Positions 24,701 to 36,750 of a stretch of 64,000 bases of DNA are shown here, one piece after another. Location of the stretch: NCBI GenBank assembly GCA_026874595.1, contig CM049309.1:42735079-42799078 (forward strand). Reading direction: 5' to 3'. The position numbers and the translations under genes were made by a program. Under the pieces are notes generated by a model that was not told where the DNA came from, did no database searches, and saw nothing but the letters and a program-made list of their open reading frames with translations. How positions within the stretch are numbered: the stretch's first letter is position 1; each line of letters opens with the position of its first letter. This stretch comes from Sipunculus nudus. Taxonomy: Eukaryota; Annelida; Sipuncula; Golfingiida; Sipunculidae.

Positions 24701-25775
24701 ATTGAAATTTGGATCATGACCTTTTCTATGAGAATGACCTTTTCTATGAGCGTGGTCTGATATTAATTGTTGCTGAAGATGGAGGGCCTATTCTTAAAGT
24801 GGGGGGGGGGGGGGTTAATTGTCTGGGGATACTATGGCACCTGCGGTGCCAAGAAATATCTAGTTCTAAACATTTTGTTAACAAAATCTTATGAAAAATA
24901 CAAGAAATGCATTCATTGTAGCCAAAGCCTTTCAGTATGTGTAAAAAGATTTACCAACAGGCTAAGATTGTGTCTGTATCTATAAGCAGCTTACCAACAA
25001 TTCAGATTTTGCAACAGGCCAAAAGTCAGTCTGGCTCTATTTATACCTTTGGCAGACTGCCAGCTGTATCAGATTAGGCAACCGGTCAAGAGTTCACACA
25101 GTGCAGCCAGGTACAGGTCAAGAGTATACTTAGTGCAATAGCTGCAGCTAGCAATTTGTTCCAGTTCCCTCGGGCAACTGCCTGCCTCATCTGAGCTTGG
25201 TCAGCCAAGTGCACCTGACTCACTAGAAGTTTGATGTATTGGCCTGACATTTTGAATTGTCTATGCATCTTTGATGGCTTTCTCGTACACAATTCTGGTG
25301 TCGCCACCTATAATGATTTTTGCATAGTGTATGTCCCTGCTTATTTCTCAGGAGGGATTTGATATATCATCCTGATATTGTGCATAACTCTTCATCTCAG
25401 AAAGCTTTGTCATATACAAGAAGGGTAGCGCCACTTACAATTTTTTTGCAGTGTTTATTTCTTATGAAATATTTGACAAATCAGCCAGAAATTGGGCATA
25501 TTTATACATATTTGATAGCTTTGTCATATACAAGACTTGTAATGACTTGTAATGACAATACTGAAATACTCCAGTATTTCAGGAGTGACGTTTGTGTAAT
25601 TGGTGCTTGAACTTGAGTTTAAAATGTTTAGTACTTGCATTGTAAATGTGCATGTCACACATGTTATTGAAAATTTATCAAGTACTTTTCAAATATTGGT
25701 CAAGCATGTTATCATGGAAGCATTATACCCAATGTATATCCAATTGCATAGGTTAGAATTAGACCTGCAGGCCTT
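21772..25775 (+). mobile_element. Helentron/HINE-like element, family 3, copy 2 (diverged)
   Basis: The 5' end GCAAGCCTCTGAGCTTATGC is a mutated family-3 start. The body shares CTCAGAAACGGCTGGAGCTA and CTTCTCCGAAACTGTCCAGC with the other copies. The 3' end is TGCATAGGTTAGAATTAGAC with a decayed hairpin, and CTTTTT where other copies have CTTGTT. A complete family-5 element (22585-24863) is inserted. The host sequence resumes after it with CTTTCAGTATGTGTAAA, as also seen uninterrupted in copy 3 near 42790. The oldest-looking of the three copies. Confidence 0.6.
22585..24863 (+). mobile_element. Helentron/HINE-like element, family 5 (GTATCACCAG...CTGGGGATAC)
   Basis: The 5' end TTGTATCACCAG forms an inverted pair both with the nearby CTGGAGATACTATGG and with the 3' CTGGGGATACTATGG. 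The 3' end then has the 7-bp-stem hairpin TGGCACC-TGC-GGTGCCA and terminates CTAG at 24863 followed by TT. Between are six monomers of about 324-336 bp, each with GGTGGCGCCACC or a one-base variant (about 22912, 23236, 23571, 23896, 24230, 24554). Alternating spacing suggests a dimeric higher-order unit. A GCCGCCGCCGC patch lies near the 5' end and a 14-G tract at 24801-24814. Confidence 0.65.
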
Positions 25776-27074
25776 TTTCTTTTACTGACCAGTCAATAAA
25801 GGGTTCAATATCCCTATGTCACTGATGTGTTTCAGTCCTTTCACTGAGGTAAACTTTCAGTAATACCATGCATGTGTGGCACCTTGATAGTCAGTTGTAA
25901 CAATTAATTCAAGGGTTACTGAATTCTATATTAGAGCCCATTCCTATATTTTCGTAAGAGAAATTATGTCTATACATTCAGACTAAGTTACTCTTTCCAT
26001 CCTTCTGCGGTCTTTTAGTCAGATCAAAATTTGCCATATGAGGCCGATTAGAACTTGTCACTTGTGCACAAACTAATGAACCCAATCTACATTTAATGAC
26101 CTTCAAGCATTTAAACAGTTGCTCGAGTGTAATATTATTTTGCTTCAGACTTATAATTATATTCGTACACTCATTTAACTTGATAATAGTATTTTGTTAT
26201 TACTTAACCTTGTAAGAAACAACAATAATTACATCGTTTCACAACACAAAATGTTTTCTATGCAGCTGGCACCAGGATCCAATGCCTTTTACCAATCTTA
26301 TCTGACAGTTAAACTCTGACTTTATATGTAATGATACAGTTGTTATTCCTTATATATAAGCTTTGTATTTATGTTTAAATGGTTTGTCTAGTTCATAAAC
26401 CATGTTAATACTATGGGACATTGGTTGTAGTTTTGCAGTTGCACCGTAGGATGTGATTTGTAATAAGGATGCAACCTTTTGCAAGGAATTTTACGGTAAT
26501 TTTTTCACTATCTTTAGTGTACATTTATAATAATATTTTTATTTTGCAATATGTAAAACTTTGGTACAGGTTAATTTTACAGATATCTTAAAACCAAAAT
26601 GTATGGAATTTTGTTGTCATTCCATATTATTGTAGTCAGTAAAAGTGAAAATTAATAAAAGTATGGTGTATGAAGTTTAACTTTGTTTCCATGTAAGCAT
26701 TGATGTTCATATGGAAACATTGCATGAAAAATCGCTCATGCATATGAATTTGTAACTGAGGCATTTCCATGTGACTGTCAGCGTATGTGTATAAATACAG
26801 TTACAAAAAATGCTATATGGGATGATTGTCACATGGGATGTGAGCAAAATTAGTGAATCCTAATGTCAAATGATGTCACTAAATCTTTTTATAGAAACCT
26901 GCTACATTTTTTGAGCCACTGTATACTTCTGTCAATCCATGCACATTCATTTTAATTAATTACTCACTGGCAGACTTGGATCACATGAGTACTTTAAGTA
27001 ATAAGAAGCTAAGGTGAACTAATATATAGTGCTTACGACAGTGGAAACTGGATATTTTGCCAGATTCTCATCAG
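25776..27074. other. Non-coding DNA with one half of a dispersed repeat
   Basis: Mostly unique. At 26700-26790 the phrases ATGGAAACATTGCATGAAAA and CCATGTGACTGTCAGC match 38633-38730, so these are two copies of an unnamed dispersed repeat of about 100 bp. Confidence 0.5.
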
Positions 27075-27610
27075 CCCTAAGGTGCATGTTTTATATTGTC
27101 ACTATTTCATCTTTGACAGGTATGTGTTACTTTCATATTACGTTTAAAAGTTCATTTAGTCATGCATGTACAAGAGTGAGCTTCTATTTACATCTTTGTG
27201 TAATATTCAGGTTACAGTTAAGTGAATATATGACATTTAGGGAGCTTGTACATCTAGTTGCAGTCAGGCATAATGTTCTGGGTAAAGTTACGGAATGACA
27301 TGCAGTGGCAGTAACATGTTGTATAAATAATGTTGTGCCCCTAACAACTTGGTGAGTTTGCTGTATGTTTTATGATATAAAACATTGTTTATACTGCATT
27401 TGCAGTTGGTATGCCTTTCCATTCAACATATGATTTTAAACACTAAAGTGTAAGAATAGTCACTGTTAATCTTTTGTATTAAGCATTTTGTTAAATTGTT
27501 GTCTAAAGCTGTTTTGACCTAATGAATTGTTATTTTGTAATATTTTACATTTTGCAACACGTCATCCCTTAGGTGCATGTTTTATATTTTCACTATGTCA
27601 TCTTTGACAG
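27075..27610. repeat. Pair of 45-bp direct repeats 491 bp apart
   Basis: CCCTAAGGTGCATGTTTTAT and the following bases to CATCTTTGACAG at 27075-27119 recur at 27566-27610 with about three differences. The intervening sequence shows no other sign of a mobile element. Could be the ends of an inserted segment, or a local duplication. Confidence 0.7.
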
Positions 27611-28651
27611 AATTAACTGTTGGTCAGCCATATTGAGTTCCATCTCCTTGATCCTCCCCCCCCCCCCCTCTTACCTCACAATAGCCACAGGTGGTGCCAT
27701 GCCAGTAAGTCAATAGCACCCTTGGTTACATTTGTGCGCCCCATAAGGGACTGGGGGCAGCTCCTGGAGGGTCCGTTCATTGCCATTGGTGGGCAAATTG
27801 TGCTAAATCTGAACATAACAGTGTCTTTGGTTATTGAAAGCAAAATAAGATTATTTATCCTGCAGTTACTGATTAAGAATAACACAGATGATACAGATAG
27901 TATTATCCCCCACTTTTTAGAGTGAAAGAAAAAAGGTTTCTATCCACTCACAGCATATTATATGCCATTTTGTCCCACCCTTTACATGTCAACAGTTAAA
28001 AAAAATCCATAAATTTTATGACCATGGACACCTTAATAATCAGCTGCTTATTTATGCTGCTGAATGAATTCAAAAAGTGAAGTAGGGTTGAAAGATTACA
28101 CAAGGAAGTAACATGGATACAGAAATTCATAACTTCAATCTTGGTACCAATTATGATGTCTTGGTCATTCAACAAAATATTTTTTTTGCCCAACAAGTAA
28201 CAGGTTATGCTGCATTGTCATGATTATTAATCCACTATAGCAGTTTGTGTTATATTGACCAGAATAGAAGTGAGATCAATTTATATGTCTGAGGTACATA
28301 TACCTCGAACAAATCAGGATCAAAGTGTTTCATCTAAAAAGGTAGACATCTTCAACCATAACTGTCCCACCTGTAACAGTGGAATAACACTCTGAAACTA
28401 GGTAAAACTTACCTTTCTGCAGAAAAGCACAAACCTGAACTGTTTGGACATGCCCGATTTGTATGCCTGCACTTTGAATTCATCATACACCATGTCAAAT
28501 GTACATCTTTTTGACCCACCCATAACTATCCCACCCGTTACATGTCCCACCCATAACATGAAAAAGAATATTGCCTGCTTCATACTAAATTAAAATAAGA
28601 TCATATAAAATATTAATAACTCCTTCCATATAAAATTTGATAGTATTTTTT
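27611..28651. other. Non-coding DNA with 13-base poly(C) and a short TCCCACCC cluster
   Basis: A run of 13 C lies at 27656-27668. At about 28515-28562, CCCACCCATAAC and TCCCACCCGTTACATG occur in quick succession, an echo of TCCCACCCTTTACATG near 27973. No exon recognised. Confidence 0.5.
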
Positions 28652-31600
28652 AGCTCAGCTGACTATAAGTCATTTGAGCTATAGTCGTGGTCCATTGTCC
28701 GTCATCCGTCCGTCTGTCCGTCCGTCCGTCTGTCCGTCTGTCCGTCCGTAAGACTGGCACGTTTCGACACCGTTGGACCTACGAATCTGAAATTCGGCAT
28801 ACAGTTAGATGTCCCCAAAATCTCCTACCATGCTGAAAATTGGGTCAATAGGACTTCGTTCCTTCGAGATATTAAGGAAAAACCTCAATTTTTTATTAGA
28901 AATCTATTTTTACACTTCTGGACTGCCTAATATCAAAACCACTCATCTGGTTTTCTTCATATTTACCATAAATATTCCTCTATATAGTTCCTTTGTACAT
29001 GCCAGATATTAAGTCAGTATTATTTAATTTAAAAAAGTTATGGGCCAAAACATAATGGACTTTGTAAAAAAATCAGGAATATATTTGGTCACTTAAGACC
29101 AAAAGTGTTAAAGGTAGGGACTTTTTTCCAGTAATACAACTTTAATTAATCAAAATTTTATTGTATACCAAAAATTAGATCAAAATCTGTTAATTTTTTT
29201 TAAATATTGGCAAAAATTTAAAATTGGTACTTTAAATTTTGCCCAACTTTGGCCACGGCACGTTTTTTTCCTGTAAGTACTGTGAATTTTATTTTCACAG
29301 CGTGTATACATAAGGATTTAATCTGTTAAAATCTGAAATTTGAAAATAAATGCTGCAAAATTAGGCTAGTTATTGAATTTTTTTGGAGGCTCTTGTTGTA
29401 TTCCCTTACATTGTCAAGCAGTCCACTTTGATGACTGTAGGTCGTTCAGTGCACATCTCTATGCTCCCCAGGCTGTTGGCATAATTTTAGATGTCCCCAA
29501 AATCTCCTACCATACCGAAAATTGGGTCATTAGGACTTCGTTCCTTCGAGATATTAAGGAAAAAAAACTCCATTTTCCATAAAAAAAGCCATTGTTACAC
29601 TTCAAGGCTGCCTAATATCGAAACCACTGATCTGTTTTTGATCATATTTAGTATTCACATTCTTTCATACATTTTCTATGAACATACCAAAAATTAGGTC
29701 AGTATTGGGTATTATTTTGAAGTTATGGGCCAAAACATAATGCAATTTTAAAAAAAATCAGATAATATATTTACTCACCTAACATGAGAATTGCTGAACC
29801 TAGAGACTTTTTTTCAGGAATATAACTTTATTTAATCAAGATTCAATTGTTTACCCAAAATTAGATCTGAATTTTGCAAATTTTTCAAGTTATTAGCATA
29901 AATAAAAAATCAATACCTTAAATTTTGTCCAACTTTGGCACTGTTGATTTAATTTTCACAGCATATATACATAAGGATTTAATCTTTTAAAATCTGAAAT
30001 TTTAAAGAAATTGATTGGAAAGAATAGCTTTTATTCATGTTTTCATACACCAAGTCAAGTGTTGTTTACATCTAGCCCACCTAGTAGTACAGCCTTCACT
30101 TGCATTATGTAACCCTACCCAGGCAGCTTGCCTTGGGTCAGCCTGGCCACTACCAGCAGGCTTCCCCTCTGCCCTGCACCCCCCCCCCCCCCCCGATGGT
30201 GCATAAACTAGATGAATGTTATTATTTTCGTTATTTGATTCATTCTTATTCCAGGCTATGCTACATTTTAGATTTTGTATTGTACCACCAGGGTTACAAT
30301 GATTAAAGTGTACATTTAATTGTGTCCACAAAGTGGTGTATTGTTATGAAAGTGTGGATGTTCATCAGATAAGTAATTCCTTACTTCAGAAGAGTATAAA
30401 CTTCACCAGGTGTGAAATTGACTATTAATTCCAGTAATAAATTAAAACTGGGATAGTAATTAGCACAATGATATTGTTTGTCCCTCATTCAACTAACAGT
30501 GTGTATACTTTATTTGAAAAGAAGTTTTATTTTATCAAATTTACTTTTATTTTATTTTGGTGAATAAAATTAAGCATGTACTGAAAACTACAATGTGCAA
30601 AACTTTTTAATAGTGATTCAAAGAATATTCTTGTAGATGCCATGTTGTGGCATTATTTTCTTTTAAATTCAGTTTAAACATTTATAATTTAAAAATAATA
30701 AAATATGAGCTACACTCTGGATATATGATGATTGCAACTTTTGCAACAATTCTAATATTTTAACTTATAGTTTCAGTTTTTTACTCTGTATATATAATGA
30801 TTGCAACTTTTGCAACAATTCTAATATTTTAACTTATATTTTCAGGTTTTTTTATTAAAATTTTATAAAGCCTGTGAATAAATAAATGATTCAGATAAAA
30901 ACTTCTTAATGGAAAAAGTTGATATGCTTAAGAAAAATAGGATTATATATAAACTTAAATGCATTATTCCCTTAAAAGTGAAATATAGGTATTAGTCCAT
31001 TCTCTCCACTTGCCTGTCCATCTGTTAATTTTCATATGCATCACAGTATCTCAAAATGTTACTGTTTTTCTTCATGACAGTCTTGTCAGAGTATTAGTTT
31101 GCAATCATATATTTAGAACTTTACTATAACGAAGTAGGAGGGCCCCTTTCCTCATAGCTTTTCATATTCTTATATAAATGAAAAACATTACAATAGAATA
31201 TTTCTACATCCAACTTCGTGCTGCCCTCACTTTTCCCTTCTCTGAAACCCATCCCAAAGTCAGCCTCAGTAAGCAAGAACAAGATGAATCAGATATATTT
31301 ATACTTTAATATTTTGTATAACTATTCGTCCATAGGTACCTATGTACATGCCAGAAATTATGTCTATAATGTGTAATATGTAGACATAGTGGGCATCAAA
31401 ATAATGTACCTTGTCAAGACTAAAGAGATATTGTGTCATACAGTCACAAATTCATAAATCACTTCATCAGCATAGTTAATCATAACATCATATCTATCAA
31501 ATTGAAAGCTTGCAGACTACCATACACTTTAGATCCTTCAACAAATAGCCTTATCATCATTCTACTACTGCTTATTACTGCTGTCATTGCATTCATATTT

Positions 31601-31849
31601 GCTTAAATATATCACAATTTTCAACCCCTCCTAAATAAATAAGAAATAAACCACTATATTTGACTCTATTAATCCATCAGTCAGGTAATTTCATTTATCA
31701 TTTACTCACATATTACATTACATTCCTTTATAATAGCCCAAAATGTCCATGATATTCATAAGCTTTATCGACTCGATATAGTATCACAGTGGAGAAACAT
31801 TTATAGTACAATCACAATCAGCTGAGCGCAGTGACCCATGGGTCCCTTG
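28652..31849 (+). mobile_element. Helentron/HINE-like element, family 1, subtype B, copy 2
   Basis: The 5' end AGCTCAGCTGACTATAAGTC is followed by a clear (GTCC/GTCT) microsatellite at about 28695-28750. Two monomers of about 682 bp carry CTCCTACCATGC (about 28822) or CTCCTACCATAC (about 29504). The 3' end is CAGCTGAGC, the hairpin GACCCATGGGTC, then CTTG at 31849 followed by TT. A 16-C run is at 30179-30194. The 3' half beyond 30.1 kb is AT-rich and may include other insertions I cannot delimit. Confidence 0.6.
30720..30850. repeat. Tandem duplication of about 66 bp
   Basis: ATGATTGCAACTTTTGCAAC and the following AATTCTAATATTTTAACTTA appear twice in succession with few differences. Confidence 0.85.
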
Positions 31850-32815
31850 TTTAACTCATTTTAAAGGGGTCCAATCACCTTTAAAGCATGTTGAGTTAAC
31901 ACTCAGTTAATAGTTTCTTCCCTTTAAAATAAATTAGTACCTGCCAAAAAATTGCCTTGAAACCGTTCGCTTACTCCTTCAAACAAGTGTTGAAAAGAGT
32001 GGACCTGGTGCGATGGCAGGTGTCAACATAAACACAGTGCGTGGGGCTGTTTGCAGCTCTGAGCCACAACATACATGTGTCAATCAGGATATGCCCTGAC
32101 TGACTTGGCTAGAGAAATATTTATGTTCTTGCAGGCTGAAATACTGCATGTTGCCTTTATTAATGGGACCTCTGTTCCCCCCCTCCCCCCAGCCTTGTTA
32201 TGGTAAACAGACACGTGGACTGTGTTTACCAACACACACTGTCAGAACAAGGTGTTAAACAGTCTTATGCAAGGATATGAGACTGTGTGCTGGGATGGTT
32301 CTGCTTGGCAACCTTTGTATAAAGCAAACTGAAATGATAGTGTGAAAGAATAGGCTTAATATTGATCCTGATTATTATTAAGGTAAACACTACACTCTCA
32401 ATTTCTGTTATTATGTACTTTTTAGGCCTACTTAGCACTTTCAGGAATGCAGTTTATCATATTTTTATTTATATAAATTTAATCAATCAACAGTACACAA
32501 TTCAAGCAGCCACACAGAGGAATCCTCCTCGCTCTATACCATAAGGTTTGGAATCAATTGACAGAGATGATAGAGAGTGGAGTGATTGGAAAATCAAGTC
32601 CATTTGTGTCAAATTTAGTGCTTGTCTGAAAGAAATATGGCAGCCCCTGCATTGGTGTTCATCTGGGAAAACTCCTGAACAATACACGTGATGCTTACAA
32701 ACCTGGCAGAAATTGATCAAACAAGTGATGTTAAAGAACTGGCTAATCCTAAGAAATCTTGATGAATTGTGAAAATATTCGTTAGATTGTAAAAACATGC
32801 AGTGTCATAGCAGAA
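31850..32815. other. Non-coding DNA, nothing recognised
   Basis: No supported exon or bounded repeat. Confidence 0.45.
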
Positions 32816-33232
32816 TGTCAAAGGGTGAGAATAACTGATGGGTCTATAATGGAATTGAACCTGCATGGCACGCACAGGAGTCTTGTGTTCAAACCGCTTT
32901 GCCAGAAAAGCAAAGCTTCTTTGCAAGGAAGTTGGAATGTCTACAAATGTGCACCATGACACTCAACCCCATTAAAAGGACGTTCTGTCCTTATAACGCA
33001 GGCTAACCACTCTGATGGTCATATCAATGAACTTGGTGGAGGTAATGACACAAATCACCACTCCCAAGCCCCATGTTGGGCACCAAATGTCACCGGGTGA
33101 AAATAACTGATAGTCCAATAGTCGAATCGAACCCGCTTGGCATGCACAGGAGTTGGCTTTCTAACGGCTTCGCAAGAAAAGCAAGCATCTTTGGCCAGGA
33201 AGTAAGAATGCCTATATATGTGCACCTTGACA
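32816..33232 (-). mobile_element. TRIM-like miniature LTR element with lysine-tRNA-type primer site
   Basis: Two direct repeats of about 146 bp (32816-32961 and 33088-33232) each begin TGTCA and end TGACA, as LTRs do, and are about 80% similar. They flank only 126 bp. Read on the minus strand, the bases after the first LTR are TT, then TGGTGCCCAACATGGGGC (33085-33068). This matches the tRNA-Lys primer-binding site familiar from retroelements except for two changes, both explicable as CpG decay. A purine-rich stretch, AATGGGGTTGAG, precedes the second LTR. There is no gag or pol, so it is a terminal-repeat retrotransposon in miniature. I found no target duplication. Confidence 0.7.
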
Positions 33233-35940
33233 CTATATCTGTAAATGCTTATATCTACACATAGAAAGTAAGAAGCACAGTTTTGCTGAAAATGAAGTTT
33301 GTGATATATTTATTTTTTGAGTGCATGTAGCTGAAAATTTGTTTAACGGAAATTCTAGACCGTGATGAAGCGATTTATTGTCAAATTTCACCTCAACTTG
33401 CCCATAAAAAGAACTTTATATACCATCATGTGAAAGAAATGTAATGTGTGCAAGTTTATTCACATATTTGACAGATCTTCTTCCGGCTCAATGTTCTGTA
33501 ATGTACTTATTGATAGGTAAAACTTTGATATACAAGTATTATTAAGTCCAATATAATTTATACCCATGATAAAAAGATTTACTCCTATAGCCATAGAATT
33601 GAGGGAAAAATCACTCAATAATGTATGATTATTGAAGTTTAAATATTAAGATTACATGTAATTTTTGTGGAATTCAAAAGTTTAATTCAGTAAGTTTTAA
33701 TTTATCAACAATGAGACTTTTTTTTGTTATCTTAAGTTTTTAATTGATTTAACTCAAGATAATGTAATGATTTAAATCTCATGATTTTAATCACTTAATT
33801 TAAATCATACCAGCCCTTAATGTCAAAGCACATTTAAGATTAGATGTTAGATATTTTGTTCCACATTTTTCGTTTGCTCTAGCTATTGATTCACAGCTGC
33901 CCAGTTCACACATTGATATATTGGAGCAAAGATCTGTGAACGTGCATGAATATAGCTCGACCTCCACATTGGTCACCTGGAATACACGTCTGCAATGTTG
34001 ATCTATTTGTTTAGCTCTACTGAAAGTCTGTTTGGTCCTATACAAGGTACAGTGCTAGGCATGGTTCAATAACCTCTGTATTTACCAGTCTTTTAATTTG
34101 TACCTGAGCATTCATGGTTCCCTTTACATGTTAAGGCAGGTTGGTGGCCAAGCAAATCTGTATTAGAGTTTAACCTGAACAGGGACTATAGATTTCACTG
34201 GGACAAATCTCTGAAAAAAATTTCCAGATCATGTAAAACTAACAGATCAAAATATCACAAATTGAATTAAAAAAAAAGGTGTCAATGTAATTAATTCCAT
34301 TTAGAAGCAATTTTTCATTGACTCTGCATATATTTTTTTAGTTTTGATAAGTTATATGGAATATGTAATCCAAAGGAAACTCCTTGAATTTAGAATATGA
34401 TATTTAGGCCATGAAACTGTGTCTTTTGGCATAAATATGTAGTACAACAATAGTGTAATCATGGTTATATAGTATAACTGTAAATTTAATAAAAAATTAA
34501 AAATAAATCAACAGTAATTGTAATTTAAAAGTAATTATAAGATCATTCTTGACTTATTGTGAGAAGTGACCATACCTATCATGGTGTCTTATTTTATTTA
34601 ACTCTGGTAGAAAATCATGTTTTCGCACATATTTGTCATGACTTTTATGACAGGATTATCGGCACTGACCGTAACTTCTCCATTTTGAACTGCTATTTCA
34701 TTAGGACAGGCAGATATGGTGTCCCCATGGACCTTTCCCATATCATAGGTGTAGAACATTAGGTTAATTTGTGTTGTGAGTGCAATGCCCTAGGTCCTTC
34801 TTTAATTTAAGAGTATAAAATTTATAAAATTTTCAATGGACAGGGTGAAAGACAATCTACCATTAGACTTAAGGCAATGCAACTTTTTTTATTGAAACAC
34901 ATAGATGGCAAAGAGTTCTTAGGAACGTACAGCAGATGTGGCATAATGAGACCATTTGTAGGTACTAAATCGATTGCAAATTTTAAAATGTGCACCCTTT
35001 TAATGTTTACAATATGTGCCCTGTATCTCTGCTGTCAATTTTCAGACACCTGTCCTAGTGACTAACAAAATGAGACTAGTGTCCCATAGAAAATTTAGTT
35101 ATGAAAGCATTTGCACTAAACCAAATTATAAGGCAGTTGACCTGCACATTAGTCGGTAAGTAAGATTTATTATGACCATGTCAGTGTGACCATTTGGATA
35201 GTGCTCAAATGTTCAGCATGTAAGCTCAGACAATGACATTTGTGTCCCCAACCTCTCCATATATCCCACCCCCATCCCTGTGAGCTTGAGGTTGTGTGTT
35301 GTCGCTGTTTGACATGTTGTCAACATTGATTGATTACACAGATGGTAACAGGCCATTAGCTCAATCTATATATCTCTATATAAATTGGTAAAAAACCTGA
35401 AGTTTGGCCATCTTTAAGGCAGCTTGACAGCTAAATTGTAATAGAAAACTATGTTTTCCCTGAGAATTGTGGCAGTATAAAGGTGTTATTTTATTTTTCC
35501 TTTTAACACAATTCTAGCCTAAATGCATCAAAGCTAAAATATACCTCCAATCAGTGCTAATCCAGCATTTCGACACCACGTCTTGATTTTACAACAAATT
35601 TTTAAATATACCTGGCTGGTAATGTCCATTTCAGCTGAGTTTATTTAATAACATATATAAAAATTAGAAAGTTTTAAATTCCAACTGACATGGCTGTCCC
35701 ACAGCCAATCAGAGCTAGTCAAATGATTGACTATTCCCCTTTTCTTGACAGCCCAGTGTCCTTCCCATTGAATATTAATAGGAATCTATGACTTTAATAA
35801 GTTAATATAGGAAGTCAGTAGGAGGTTACGGATTGGTTTCTTTGATCAAAGCGTATATATATTTATATATATGGATGTGTACTTCCGCCACACAACATAA
35901 AATTAGAAGAAATGTGCATTTTATGAAATATATATGCGTC
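33233..35940. other. Non-coding DNA, nothing recognised
   Basis: AT-rich, apparently unique sequence; open frames of 60-80 codons have no protein-like features. Confidence 0.45.
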
Positions 35941-36750
35941 AAGGTCCAGATAAGAATCTGGTCCAATTTAAAACCCGGCCAGCCCAGATTAAAATTTATA
36001 TCTGGGCTGGTCCAGATTACAATCCTGTGGTTAAGACTTTTGGATTCAAATCTCGCCTGGAATAATTTTAAACTGGGATAGCCCAAGTAAGAATTTTGAT
36101 CTGGGCTGCTCAGTATTACAGTCCTGTGGTGGACAAATTTTAAACTGGGCCAGCCCAGCATTACAATATGTGCAATATTTTCTAATGGGTGGCGGGACAG
36201 AAAGATGATAGATCAAAGACCCCAGCCTCAGTAAATTATGAATTTACAGGTTTTGGATATCAAGGTTTACATGGGGTGATATATTTTAATAATTATTGAT
36301 TAAATTTTGTTTCAGTTTGTTGAGTTAATGCAAATGTTCTGCAAGCTACATTTGTAGTTTTTAGCTATAAAATACCAATGTTTAACATGATCATATTATC
36401 AATTATGTATTAATCATTTCACATAATTGGTTAATTACAACATAAATATGACAGGGGTCCATCCAATGGCATTTGAACAGAATATGAAATAAATTCATAA
36501 AATATTAATTATTATGGACTTACAATATTTTGCAAATTATTTGGTTTGATTAAAGGCCAGCTAGGTAAATATAATGTAACTAAATAAAGTGTAACTGAAG
36601 CCAGCCTTGGTGTAGATTAGAATTCTGATCTGGGCTGGCCCAGTTTAAAATCAGTCCACCATAGGATTGTAAACTGGACCGGCCTGGATCAAAATTTTAC
36701 CTTGGGCTGGCCAAGTTTTAAATGTGGTCAAGATTCTCATCTAAGCCTAG
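35941..36750. mobile_element. Foldback element with CTGGGCTGGCCCAG arms
   Basis: The left arm (about 35941-36165) and right arm (about 36600-36750) are inverted repeats. For example GTGGTGGACAAATTTTAAAC on the left corresponds, on the opposite strand, to GGTGGACTGATTTTAAACTG on the right. The left end AGATAAGAATCTGGTCC pairs with the right-end complement AGATGAGAATCTTGACC. The left arm holds an internal duplication of the same motif. The loop is AT-rich. There is no coding potential and no clear target duplication. Confidence 0.65.

Noticed and set aside
28809-29697. Recurrent frames starting MSPKSPT (28809, 29491) and MSPRSPT (55083)
   Set aside because: They lie at the same place in the family-1B monomer and terminate within 70 codons. 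They reflect DNA repeat conservation, not a gene.
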